From the NCBI GenBank assembly GCA_003249025.1, contig QBMH01000024.1, positions 1-36,879 of the forward strand: DNA of 36,879 nucleotides. The letters are read 5' to 3'. The notes under the pieces are model-generated. The model made no database searches, was not told the origin of the DNA, and was given only the letters and a program-made list of their open reading frames with translations. Positions 25,705 through 33,070 of this stretch are shown piece by piece (within the stretch, counting starts at the first letter, position 1; every line of letters begins with the position of its first letter). The stretch comes from Leptolyngbya sp. GTDB taxonomy: Bacteria; Cyanobacteriota; Cyanobacteriia; Leptolyngbyales; Leptolyngbyaceae. The position numbers and the translations under genes are program-made.

Positions 25705-26592
25705 CTAGCTACGTTTATTTCTTTCGATAGGGATTCTTTTTTCTAAGTCAAATCCGTATCCGTGGGGAAGAATATGCAGAGTTGCATTACATAGGGCAAG
25801 CGGTTCATCCTTTAGAAGCTCCTCAACATTGGTATGAGTGAGATTTGCGACATCAACAACCGTGATTGCCCCTTCACCAATGACTTCTAGCTCTTTGCCA
25901 TTGATGGCGATCGCAGTATTTTCATCAATACCAAACCCCAGATTAACGGGTTGTTGAGCGATCGCGGATAGCAACCGTCCGAGTCGCCCCCGTTGAGCAA
26001 AATGTTGATCAATCACTACACCCGGTAAAAACCCCATGCCGTGATCCATCTCGGCAACATCCATACGCGGATTAGTTTCCGATTCTCCTTCAACAATCAT
26101 CATGTCAGGCATCATCGCGGCTCCAGCGCTCGTGCCCGCAATAATAATACCTTCAGAAAATCGTCGATGTAATAGACTATGCAGTTCGGTATCTTTCAAA
26201 CATTCAGTAATCCGGGCCTGATTGCCACCTGTGAAGAACACCCCCGTCGCATCCTGAATCGCCTCTAAACCCTTGGGGTCGTCCGCATTCTCACGTTTTG
26301 CAGTATCTACAACCTTGACAGATTCAACTCCCAATCGTTCAAACACATTCATGTAGGTCTCACCAACCTCGCCAGGAAGCCCCGTTGCCACTGTCATAAC
26401 CACAATCCGAGCCTGTAACCCACCTGCACGACGCACAAACTCGCGCAAGATTTTGCAGTCACCCTCTTTATCTTCGGCACCTCCAATGATCACCAATTGC
26501 CCATGAGTCTCAGGAAGTGCCACGCTGTCTTGAACTTCTGACTCGTTGTTTTGGGATGCCGTACCTACCTCTTGAACCTCTTGTAGTGTCAT
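25705..26592 (-). CDS. cphB: Cyanophycinase
   Basis: A 295-residue serine-type exopeptidase of the peptidase S51 family that cleaves cyanophycin (multi-L-arginyl-poly-L-aspartate) to beta-aspartyl-arginine dipeptides. The catalytic nucleophile elbow is GTSAGAA (Ser155), with GGAEDKEGDCKILREFV near the N-terminus and FFTGGNQARI in the middle, all typical of CphB. The length exceeds Synechocystis CphB by an N-terminal Gln/Glu-rich tail of about 25 residues. The ATG at 26592 is supported by GGAG 6 nt upstream; a TTG at 26604 was set aside. It is on the same strand as the 70-residue gene upstream, with a strong hairpin between them. It diverges from the cphA2-like gene. Confidence 0.95.
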   Translation of the reverse strand: MTLQEVQEVGTASQNNESEVQDSVALPETHGQLVIIGGAEDKEGDCKILREFVRRAGGLQARIVVMTVATGLPGEVGETYMNVFERLGVESVKVVDTAKRENADDPKGLEAIQDATGVFFTGGNQARITECLKDTELHSLLHRRFSEGIIIAGTSAGAAMMPDMMIVEGESETNPRMDVAEMDHGMGFLPGVVIDQHFAQRGRLGRLLSAIAQQPVNLGFGIDENTAIAINGKELEVIGEGAITVVDVANLTHTNVEELLKDEPLALCNATLHILPHGYGFDLEKRIPIERNKRS

Positions 26593-26618
26593 AATAATCT
26601 CCAAATCTGATTGTGATG

Positions 26619-26649
26619 GTTTCCTAATAAAGCATTTTTATTAGGAAAC
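26619..26649. terminator. 13-bp perfect hairpin before cphB
   Basis: GTTTCCTAATAAA (26619-26631) and its exact complement (26637-26649) enclose a 5-nt loop. It lies 27 nt upstream of the cphB ATG and 33 nt after the stop of the preceding small gene. There is no U-run, so it could be a partial terminator, an mRNA processing or stability element, or an attenuator adjusting cphB expression relative to the small gene. Confidence 0.55.
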
Positions 26650-26682
26650 TTAGTACAGTCGTTTGGTAGATTCCAAAAAGGA

Positions 26683-26895
26683 TCAGTTGATCTGTTCAAG
26701 TAAATCGGTCAGAAAAGAACGCGCCTCCACTAGAGGCATATGCCTTGGCTTGCCCTCATGCACAATTTGATATTCATCATCATATTCGCTGTCTCCATGC
26801 CCAGAGATTAGGTGACTGTGAAAAGCAGCTTCAGCTAGTTTGTGAACTTCTTCTCTCAAATCAAGCGTAGTTTCCTTTATGTCGTGCTTGTTCAT
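26683..26895 (-). CDS. Small acidic protein between cyanophycin genes
   Basis: A 70-residue soluble protein I do not recognise. The ATG at 26895 (MNKHDIKETTLDLREEV) is chosen because AGGAGG lies about 9 nt upstream; an ATG at 26931 would place that site inside the gene. It is acidic, with a predicted N-terminal helix (LREEVHKLAEAAFHSHL), a polar middle rich in Asp, Glu and Tyr (GDSEYDDEYQIVHEGKPRHM) and a C-terminal helix (EARSFLTDLLEQIN). There are no cysteines and no membrane segment. It precedes cphB on the same strand and diverges from the cphA2-like gene, so a link to cyanophycin turnover is plausible but unproven. Confidence 0.6.
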   Translation of the reverse strand: MNKHDIKETTLDLREEVHKLAEAAFHSHLISGHGDSEYDDEYQIVHEGKPRHMPLVEARSFLTDLLEQIN

Positions 26896-27090
26896 AAGGT
26901 CATACCCTCCTAACAAGGAAATGCTCAGCATAACAACTAGACTTTACAATTTCCCCCTTCAAAAGAATCATTTCTTTGGATAGAGGTAGAGCTAGTCTAA
27001 TTGATCCAGTCAACAATTCATACCCTACGATAGAGAAAAATACAGCCGTGCAAAGCTAACATAAACTGTGAATAAATATGGCGTTGAGTT

Positions 27091-29001
27091 ATGGTTTTGG
27101 ATCAAAGTATTGAAATGGATCGCGTGAACGCACGAACGACTGATGCGTTCGATATCTTCAATATTCGGCACTACATCGGCTCAAATCCATTCTTGAAAAC
27201 AGCGGCAGTAGTTTTCGATTTTGCTGTGGTTGCAAATAATTCACCGCTTCCTTTAGAGGTATATCAAGCTACGGTGAGCGATCGCTATCCTCACTTGGCG
27301 GATGAATCTTATGACTCCTACGCGCATTTGTTTGCGCGAACTGTTGCTGAGGTTAATCAGCTTGAGATGGATTTACATTTAACGCACTGGAGCGTGCAGC
27401 CCTACGATGAGCGAACTAGAATAGCGATACAGTCATTGCATCGCCGCACCAGTCGAGCGATCGTCTATTGCGTGTGGGATTGGTTTGAAGCCATCACACG
27501 CAATCAACAATTTCGGATCGAAGAGCAGATTGAACTGCTCCAAAGCATTTTTCGAGATTCGGTCTATGGCGGTCCCACAGTCTATGCATTGCTTAAAACC
27601 GCTTACGAATTAAGCATTCCTACCTTTTACTTGTGGGATGAAGGACTAATGCAGTATGGCTATGGGCGCAAGCAAGTAAGAGGGATTGCGACCACCTTTA
27701 ACCATGACAGTCATATTGATTCAGACTTTACAACTGGAAAGGATGATTGCAAGAAATTTCTTCACACACTGGGTTTCCCCGTTCCCACAGGCAGCATTGT
27801 TTACACTCTAAGTGAAGCATTAGCCGTTGTAAAACAGATTGGTTATCCCGTTGCAGTCAAGCCTGTTGTTGGACATAAAGGCATCGGGGTAACGGCAGAT
27901 GTGAAAGACTTTAATGGTTTAGAACGCGCTTTTGATAACGCGATCGCCGCCGTACCTGACGATCAACCGATTCGCATCATTGTCGAAAAAAGTATTGCTG
28001 GCAAAGATTTCCGCTTGTTGTGCGTCAATGGAAAGTTCGTGGCAGCAACGGAACGGTGTCCTGCATTTGTGATAGGCGATGGTGTGTCAACAATTAGCGA
28101 GCTGATTGAGCGAGAAAATCGGACTGCTGCTCGAATAGATACCCCAACGTCGCCGCTTGGCAAAATAAAATATGATGCAGCGATGGAACGCTACCTAAAA
28201 GATCAGGAATTATCGTTAAATAGCGTGATAGAAAAGAATCATAAAGTGTTATTGCGAAAGGTTGCTAATCTTTCTGCTGGTGGTTTAAGCATTGATGCCA
28301 CTCGGCAAATTCATCCTGACAACGTGATTCTGGCACAAGATATTGCTCAATACTTTCGCCTTACTTGCCTGGGCATTGATGTAATGGCTCGTGACCTTTC
28401 AGAATCATGGCGAGAAGGGAACTTTGGCATTATTGAAATCAACGCGGCTCCCGGTATCAACATGCATCTAAAGCCTGCGGTAGGCGAAAGTGTAGATGTT
28501 CCTGCTTATATCTTGCAGAGCTTTTTTGAAACTGGAAAGGATGCCCGGATTCCAACTATTAGCTTTAATTGTGTTTCTTCGACTGAAATCCAAGAAATTG
28601 TTGATCACATTCTACTTAAGCATCCTCATTGGATCATTGGGAGTGTTTGTCGAGCAGGCACATTCATAAATCGGTCTGAAAAACACTTGAACCCGGATTA
28701 CAACATCAACGTTCAAAATCTACTCCGCAATCCCAGGCTTGATCTGTTAATTACTGAATATTGCGAAGAAATACTCGATCGCGAAGGGATGTTTTATTAC
28801 GGTAGTAATGTCGTCATTTTGGATAATCCCACCGAAACTGAGATGATGCTGTCTCGTGATGTTTTTGACGATTCAATAGTCGTCGTTCGACAGGGAGACT
28901 CTGTTTCAATTCATCAAAATGGATTGATTGAGCAATATTCTCTAGGTAAAGATGAACCATTTAGCCGAGTTTACCTGAAGGAAATTACAACGATTTTGTA
29001 A
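27091..29001 (+). CDS. cphA2: CphA2-like cyanophycin synthetase with degenerate Mur-ligase region
   Basis: A 636-residue relative of cyanophycin synthetase. The N-terminal domain (about 1-210) is followed by an ATP-grasp domain (about 211-480) with TTGKDDCKKFLHTLGFPVP, YPVAVKPVVGHKGIGV, IIVEKSIAGKDFRLL and IIEINAAPGINMH, the nucleotide and metal-binding text of the CphA family. Standard CphA has about 870-900 residues and a full C-terminal Mur-ligase half with a GTNGKTTT P-loop. Here only about 150 residues remain, reading IPTISFNCVSSTEIQEIVDH at the equivalent place, so the P-loop is lost. CphA2 enzymes with this reduced layout polymerise beta-Asp-Arg dipeptides using ATP (established for the family). 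Cyanophycinase next door would provide that dipeptide. The ATG at 27091 has only a weak ribosome site. Confidence 0.82.
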   Translation: MVLDQSIEMDRVNARTTDAFDIFNIRHYIGSNPFLKTAAVVFDFAVVANNSPLPLEVYQATVSDRYPHLADESYDSYAHLFARTVAEVNQLEMDLHLTHWSVQPYDERTRIAIQSLHRRTSRAIVYCVWDWFEAITRNQQFRIEEQIELLQSIFRDSVYGGPTVYALLKTAYELSIPTFYLWDEGLMQYGYGRKQVRGIATTFNHDSHIDSDFTTGKDDCKKFLHTLGFPVPTGSIVYTLSEALAVVKQIGYPVAVKPVVGHKGIGVTADVKDFNGLERAFDNAIAAVPDDQPIRIIVEKSIAGKDFRLLCVNGKFVAATERCPAFVIGDGVSTISELIERENRTAARIDTPTSPLGKIKYDAAMERYLKDQELSLNSVIEKNHKVLLRKVANLSAGGLSIDATRQIHPDNVILAQDIAQYFRLTCLGIDVMARDLSESWREGNFGIIEINAAPGINMHLKPAVGESVDVPAYILQSFFETGKDARIPTISFNCVSSTEIQEIVDHILLKHPHWIIGSVCRAGTFINRSEKHLNPDYNINVQNLLRNPRLDLLITEYCEEILDREGMFYYGSNVVILDNPTETEMMLSRDVFDDSIVVVRQGDSVSIHQNGLIEQYSLGKDEPFSRVYLKEITTIL

Positions 29002-29212
29002 ATAACTGAAGCTTCTTGCGATCACTCATGATTTTTCTAAGGCGCGATTTCTAGCAAACAAACAATCTCGGTCTTTGACTTCGCTTTCGATTCGCTTACG
29101 CTAAAGTCTCAAACACCTAGCGATCGCGCTTTGGTCAGGGCAAGCATTGGGGTTTGAGTGCGATCGCTGTTTCGTTCACCCAAGCCTAAATGAGGCTCTC
29201 AGAACCTCCGTT

Positions 29213-29959
29213 TTATACCGCTCCCAAAAACTCTAGATAGCTACTGCTTAGCTCTTTCACCGCCAAGTCATAAAACTGTTTGCCATGGTCGGGGGTTGCT
29301 AAAGCCGGATTAGATCCCATCCGACCATCAGGATAGCGCCGACGGAAATCTGCGGCTCCATAAATTCGGTGGTCTTTGGATACATCTGGGTTGAGAACAG
29401 CTTGCTTGATGGCTTCTGGATAGAGGTACTGCGTTAAAGCCACTTCACTAGGAGTCGCATGGGAGCCTTCTTGATCGCCATAGAGTCGTTTTGCCAAACC
29501 ATAAACAGAACCGCACATATACCAATTGCTGACCTGACAGCGCACCTGATCGACAGTTGCCACATTCAAATCAGCCAATGTTGCATAAACTTCTGCAAAG
29601 GCAGCTTTTAAGGTTGCCACATTGCCGCCATGCCCATTGATGAAGAGAAACCGAGTAAACCCTACCTTTGCTAGGCTAGTAATCGTGTCTCGAATAACCA
29701 ACATTAACGTGCTAGGACGAAGGCTAATGCTGCCAGGAAAAGCCGTATGATGGAGTGCCATACCCACATTAATCGTAGGAGCCACGATCGCTTGAGTCAC
29801 TTCGCCCACCCCACGAGCGATCGCCTCCGCACAGATTGCATCAGTCCCAATCAATCCAGTGGGTCCATGCTGTTCAGTGGAGCCAATTGGAATAATAATT
29901 CCCACAGATTTCTCTAAATAAGCTTCAACTTCTGTCCATGTACTTAAATGTAGCAACAT
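29213..29959 (-). CDS. Creatininase-family amidohydrolase
   Basis: A 248-residue metal-dependent amidohydrolase of the creatininase / MftE-like family. The N-terminus has IIPIGSTEQHGPTGLIGTDAI, supplying the usual Glu and His metal ligands and the catalytic region. The middle has FLFINGHGGNVATLKAAF, and QEGSHATPSEVAL supplies further conserved residues. The length is typical and no signal peptide is present. The substrate cannot be deduced; family members hydrolyse cyclic or linear amides such as creatinine or formamido-pyrimidines. It is convergent with the cphA2-like gene. Association with arginine or aspartate metabolism is only positional. The start is the ATG at 29959. Confidence 0.85.
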   Translation of the reverse strand: MLLHLSTWTEVEAYLEKSVGIIIPIGSTEQHGPTGLIGTDAICAEAIARGVGEVTQAIVAPTINVGMALHHTAFPGSISLRPSTLMLVIRDTITSLAKVGFTRFLFINGHGGNVATLKAAFAEVYATLADLNVATVDQVRCQVSNWYMCGSVYGLAKRLYGDQEGSHATPSEVALTQYLYPEAIKQAVLNPDVSKDHRIYGAADFRRRYPDGRMGSNPALATPDHGKQFYDLAVKELSSSYLEFLGAV

Positions 29960-30661
29960 ATTTTCAGCCCTTAGATTAACAATTCTTATCTTAATCTTCT
30001 ATCCTATGAGTAAAGTCGGGTTTGTAGATTTGTATTTAGCGACGAATAGATTAGTCAGGTTAAACCGTTGAGCCGACTCCTACTTTTCTAATGAGCTAAA
30101 TACATACGAGTTCACTTAACAAAGGCTAGAATAGTTGGTACAATCCGATACTTAAGGCGATCAGATTCATGAATACTACCAAGGTTCGTTTATTTGCTGG
30201 ATAGTGGATTATAAAAATTGCCTCCCTCCAGTATTGAGCCGTTTATCCCTCATCTACCGAGTGCATGTTTAGTCAAGGCTTCGATGTCTAAAATACCTCT
30301 CAATAAAGGTTTACTCTTGCCTACCAAACAGAACGTCTCCACGACTATATTCGCCTTATCGCAAGTAACGTTTTTAATGCTGCTTTTCTTCCGAAAGCAT
30401 TCTAAAGCTCTCAATGCCTTTACAACCGCTGCAAATTGGTATTTATGCTTTGGGCAAGTTTTTGATGAACTAAGACGCAGTTTCTACAACTCAGACTTTA
30501 AACAGGAGTTGCATATGATACCTGTTTAAAGTCTGAGTTGTGTAGTGCGCGATCGCCTTCTATTGCGACCTACAGGCAAATCAGAAGAATTAGTTTTCAA
30601 CCGCTAAAGTTTTCCGCTCATCTGTGAAATATTGATAACTACGTGTTCAGGAGAAGCAACC
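29960..30661. other. Gene-poor region, 700 bases
   Basis: It lies between the creatininase-family gene start and the DUF6679 gene. A 103-codon plus-strand frame at 30218-30529 begins with TTG, lacks a ribosome site and ends inside the hairpin annotated separately, so it is not called. The promoters of the two flanking, divergent genes should be here. Confidence 0.45.
30486..30541. repeat. 21-bp perfect inverted repeat (strong hairpin)
   Basis: Arms at 30486-30506 (beginning ACAACTCAGACTTTAAAC) and 30521-30541 are exact reverse complements enclosing a 14-nt loop (AGTTGCATATGATA). It is the longest perfect palindrome I found in this window. No T-tract follows, and it sits 120 nt upstream of the DUF6679 start. 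It could be a processed RNA, an antisense/terminator structure, or a recombination footprint. Confidence 0.75.
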
Positions 30662-30976
30662 ATGCTACACCGCAAGATCTATCAGCTTTGTTGTGATGGT
30701 CGTGAAGTCTGGATTTTCTTGCGGGATCAGCAGCGCTGGATAGAACGTGCCCGCATCCTAGATATTGAAGGGGATCTCGTAACTCTGCGCTATGAAACTG
30801 ACGAAGAAGATGAAAATTGTTCTTGGGAAGAAATGGTACGCCTAGAAAGTATTGGCGCTGTTACTCAAAAGTTGGCATCGGTGCCGAAAGGAAATGTGGA
30901 ACCGCTTATTTCTGATGATTGTCCCGAAGCGGAACAAATTCCTAATAAGCGCTTTCCAGAGACCAATCCCGACTAA
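30662..30976 (+). CDS. DUF6679 family protein
   Basis: A 104-residue soluble protein of a conserved cyanobacterial family (DUF6679, recalled). The ATG at 30662 is preceded by AGGAGA 7 nt upstream; a TTG at 30632 was set aside. The conserved N-terminal block reads MLHRKIYQLCCDGREVWIFL, followed by QQRWIERARILDIEGDLVTL and the acidic stretch ETDEEDENCSWEEMVRLE. The fold is probably a small beta-rich domain similar to RNA- or protein-binding modules (inference). The C-terminus (SDDCPEAEQI) is also conserved-looking. It is followed by a good intrinsic terminator, so it is probably monocistronic. The function is unknown. Confidence 0.82.
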   Translation: MLHRKIYQLCCDGREVWIFLRDQQRWIERARILDIEGDLVTLRYETDEEDENCSWEEMVRLESIGAVTQKLASVPKGNVEPLISDDCPEAEQIPNKRFPETNPD

Positions 30977-31001
30977 CTATCGATTAAATTAAATCTAGTT
31001 G

Positions 31002-31045
31002 CAGCGATCGCCTTTTATTGTAAAAAGCGATCGCTGTAGGTTTTT
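31002..31045 (+). terminator. Intrinsic terminator of the DUF6679 gene
   Basis: A hairpin with arms CAGCGATCGC(C)TTTT and AAAAAGCGATCGCTG around a short ATTGT-type loop (31002-31036), followed by TAGGTTTTT. The stem incorporates two HIP1-type octamers. Confidence 0.7.
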
Positions 31046-31130
31046 CATGTTTTTTCGCCATTGAGACCTTAAAACCAATAAGTCAAATAAGGTATTAGCC
31101 CTCAGATCCGAAATGACATAACAAAATAAT

Positions 31131-31424
31131 TTAATAAATCGATCGGCAAGGGTCAAAATCTGGGCAGTTAATTGCCTCTTCTGTCAGCGCACTAGAGGGA
31201 TGCACCGTACATTTAAGCTGATAATTCCTTGTGAAAAAACGACAGTTTGAGCAGGGAATTTGGTGCATTTTTTGAGTTCGCATCGCCATATCCCTAACTG
31301 CTATCCACAGATTCCAAGTCACTAATACGACAAATAACCAAGCTGCAACAAAGCAGATCGGAACCAAAAATGGCTGAATTGCATCAACAATCGGTTTCAA
31401 GATTTGAAACACTGTAATTACCAA
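31131..31424 (-). CDS. Membrane-anchored Cys-motif protein of unknown function
   Basis: A 97-residue protein with one long hydrophobic helix (LVPICFVAAWLFVVLVTWNLW, about residues 20-40). A basic segment follows, then a cytosol- or periplasm-facing C-terminal domain with IPCSNCRFFTRNYQLKCTVH and INCPDFDPC. The five cysteines in CxxC...C...C...C spacing suggest a metal or iron-sulphur site. The text (MHQIPCSNCRFFT) is of a type I recall as conserved in cyanobacteria without an assigned role. No ATG precedes the helix; TTG at 31424 or a GTG at 31412 must initiate. It diverges from the HlyD-type gene. The conserved cysteine domain makes the gene convincing despite the start. Confidence 0.7.
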   Translation of the reverse strand: MVITVFQILKPIVDAIQPFLVPICFVAAWLFVVLVTWNLWIAVRDMAMRTQKMHQIPCSNCRFFTRNYQLKCTVHPSSALTEEAINCPDFDPCRSIY

Positions 31425-31611
31425 TCAGTAAGAAATTACAAATTCTAGCAGTCGTTAAAGATTAGCTTGAATGCCTGCTCGTCAGAGTGTGTTAGAAACA
31501 AAACACTTAAAGAAACATTAAGCCTCTGTAATAATTAGGCCTTGATTCAGCTTAATTTAGGTATCTCTAAAGAAAGATTGGCTACCCTAGTAGTGGCATA
31601 TCTTTATTCTT

Positions 31612-33063
31612 ATGATCGAGCGCTCCATGAAAGTATCCATATCGTCTAACCCCGCTCAATCCCGACAAGTGCGGCAACAATTAGCCAACCCAGATGAGTC
31701 CTTGACTTATGAGTTAGGTAAAGCAGTTCAGGAATTGCCTCCACTTTATACTCGGGTGCTAGCAGGCACCATTAGCGTGATGGTTTTTGGAACGATCGCT
31801 TGGGCATATTTCAGCAAAGTCGATGAGGTCGCGGTGGCTCAAGGTGAATTGATTCCTTCTGCCCAAGTGCGCCCCGTGCGATCGCTCGGCGGTGGTACCA
31901 TTCAGCAGGTCTATGTGAAAGAAGGCAAGAGCGTTAAAAAAGGCGATGTTTTGCTAGACGTTGAGCCTGAAAAAACGAAGGTTATCGATGCAGATATTTC
32001 CCGCCTCGAAAAATCCTCCAAATTGATTCAAGATGATCTAAATCGTTTAGAAGCGGAGCGATCGGGGAATGGACGCGCTGGAACTGCCATTCAAGATGAG
32101 TTTTTGAAGGCTCGGCTAAAAGCATTTGATGAACAGAGAGCGGGTGCTGAAGCCGAAGCCAATCAACAGACTGCTGCGATCGGGGAAGCCAGAACTCGCC
32201 TTTCTAGATTGGAAGAAAATCTGGTCAACGCCCAAGAAAACCTGAGAAACGCTGGGAAGAATTTAGAAAACGCGAAGGAGCAAGAAAGAGGATTACGAAC
32301 CTTGCTCACGGATAAAGCAGTGCCTCGTCTGGAATACATTCGCGCAAAGGATAACGTTACGAATGCGGAAGATAAGGTGGTTTCAGCCCAAGATAAAGTT
32401 GTTTCAACCCAAAAAGAATTAGCTGGACAGCTAGACCGCATTCGTCAGTCGGAACAAGCCTATCAAGCGGCGAAAAGTAAGGCTGATGGACTTGCCTCTC
32501 AACGTCAAAGCGAAATTCTGACAACGTTGACCAAGCGCAAAGAAGAGATTGCTTCTACGAAAGGGCAACTCGAACAATCTAGAAAACAACGGGAGTTGTC
32601 AAAAATTACTGCACCCGTAGATGGCACGGTTTATTCCGTCAAAGCAACCAGAGGACCGGTACAGCAGGGAGAGGAATTGCTCTCAATTTTACCGAAGGGG
32701 GAAGAGGTGGTTTTAGAAGTCAAAGTGTTGAACCGCGATATTGGCTTCATTCAATCGGGGCAGCCAGTAAAGGTGAAAATGGCAACGTTCCCTTTCCAAG
32801 AATTCGGCATTGTTGAAGGCACTGTGATGAAGGTTAGCCCTAATGCGATCGTTGAAAAGGATGATAATGGTCAGTCTCAGGGACCTGTTTTTCCCACTCG
32901 TATCCATCTAAAAAAACAGGCGATCGACGTTCATGGCAAGGAAGTGGAATTAACTCCGGGGATGTCAGCAACTGGAGAGATTGTTACGCGGAAAAAATCA
33001 ATCCTAACCTTCTTGATAGAGCCTGTGACTCGCCGATTTAGTGAAGCCTTCCAGGTGCGCTAG
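31612..33063 (+). CDS. HlyD-family membrane fusion protein
   Basis: A 483-residue periplasmic adaptor of the type I secretion / bacteriocin-export class. It has a short cytosolic N-terminus, one transmembrane helix (about 47-66, VLAGTISVMVFGTIAWAYF) and a biotinyl-lipoyl half (GGGTIQQVYVKEGKSVKKGD). A very long alpha-helical hairpin follows (about 125-335, rich in Glu, Lys, Ala and Gln, with LTDKAVPRLEYIRAKDNV). The second lipoyl half is ITAPVDGTVYSVKATRGPV, then a beta-barrel and a conserved end (TPGMSATGEIVTRKKSIL). Complete systems need an ABC or MFS transporter and an outer-membrane channel, neither of which is adjacent. The ATG at 31612 was used; ATG 31627 is an alternative. It ends 7 nt before the convergent PlsY-PEP-synthase gene. 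Confidence 0.88.
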   Translation: MIERSMKVSISSNPAQSRQVRQQLANPDESLTYELGKAVQELPPLYTRVLAGTISVMVFGTIAWAYFSKVDEVAVAQGELIPSAQVRPVRSLGGGTIQQVYVKEGKSVKKGDVLLDVEPEKTKVIDADISRLEKSSKLIQDDLNRLEAERSGNGRAGTAIQDEFLKARLKAFDEQRAGAEAEANQQTAAIGEARTRLSRLEENLVNAQENLRNAGKNLENAKEQERGLRTLLTDKAVPRLEYIRAKDNVTNAEDKVVSAQDKVVSTQKELAGQLDRIRQSEQAYQAAKSKADGLASQRQSEILTTLTKRKEEIASTKGQLEQSRKQRELSKITAPVDGTVYSVKATRGPVQQGEELLSILPKGEEVVLEVKVLNRDIGFIQSGQPVKVKMATFPFQEFGIVEGTVMKVSPNAIVEKDDNGQSQGPVFPTRIHLKKQAIDVHGKEVELTPGMSATGEIVTRKKSILTFLIEPVTRRFSEAFQVR

Positions 33064-33070
33064 CGGGTTG

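Noticed and set aside
26896-27090. NtcA site (GTA-N8-TAC) between the cyanophycin genes
   Set aside because: I looked for the motif because cyanophycin genes can be nitrogen-controlled, but no convincing match with a suitably placed -10 was found.
30218-30529. 103-codon plus-strand frame upstream of the DUF6679 gene
   Set aside because: TTG start, no ribosome site, composition unlike a protein, and its end lies inside the perfect palindrome.
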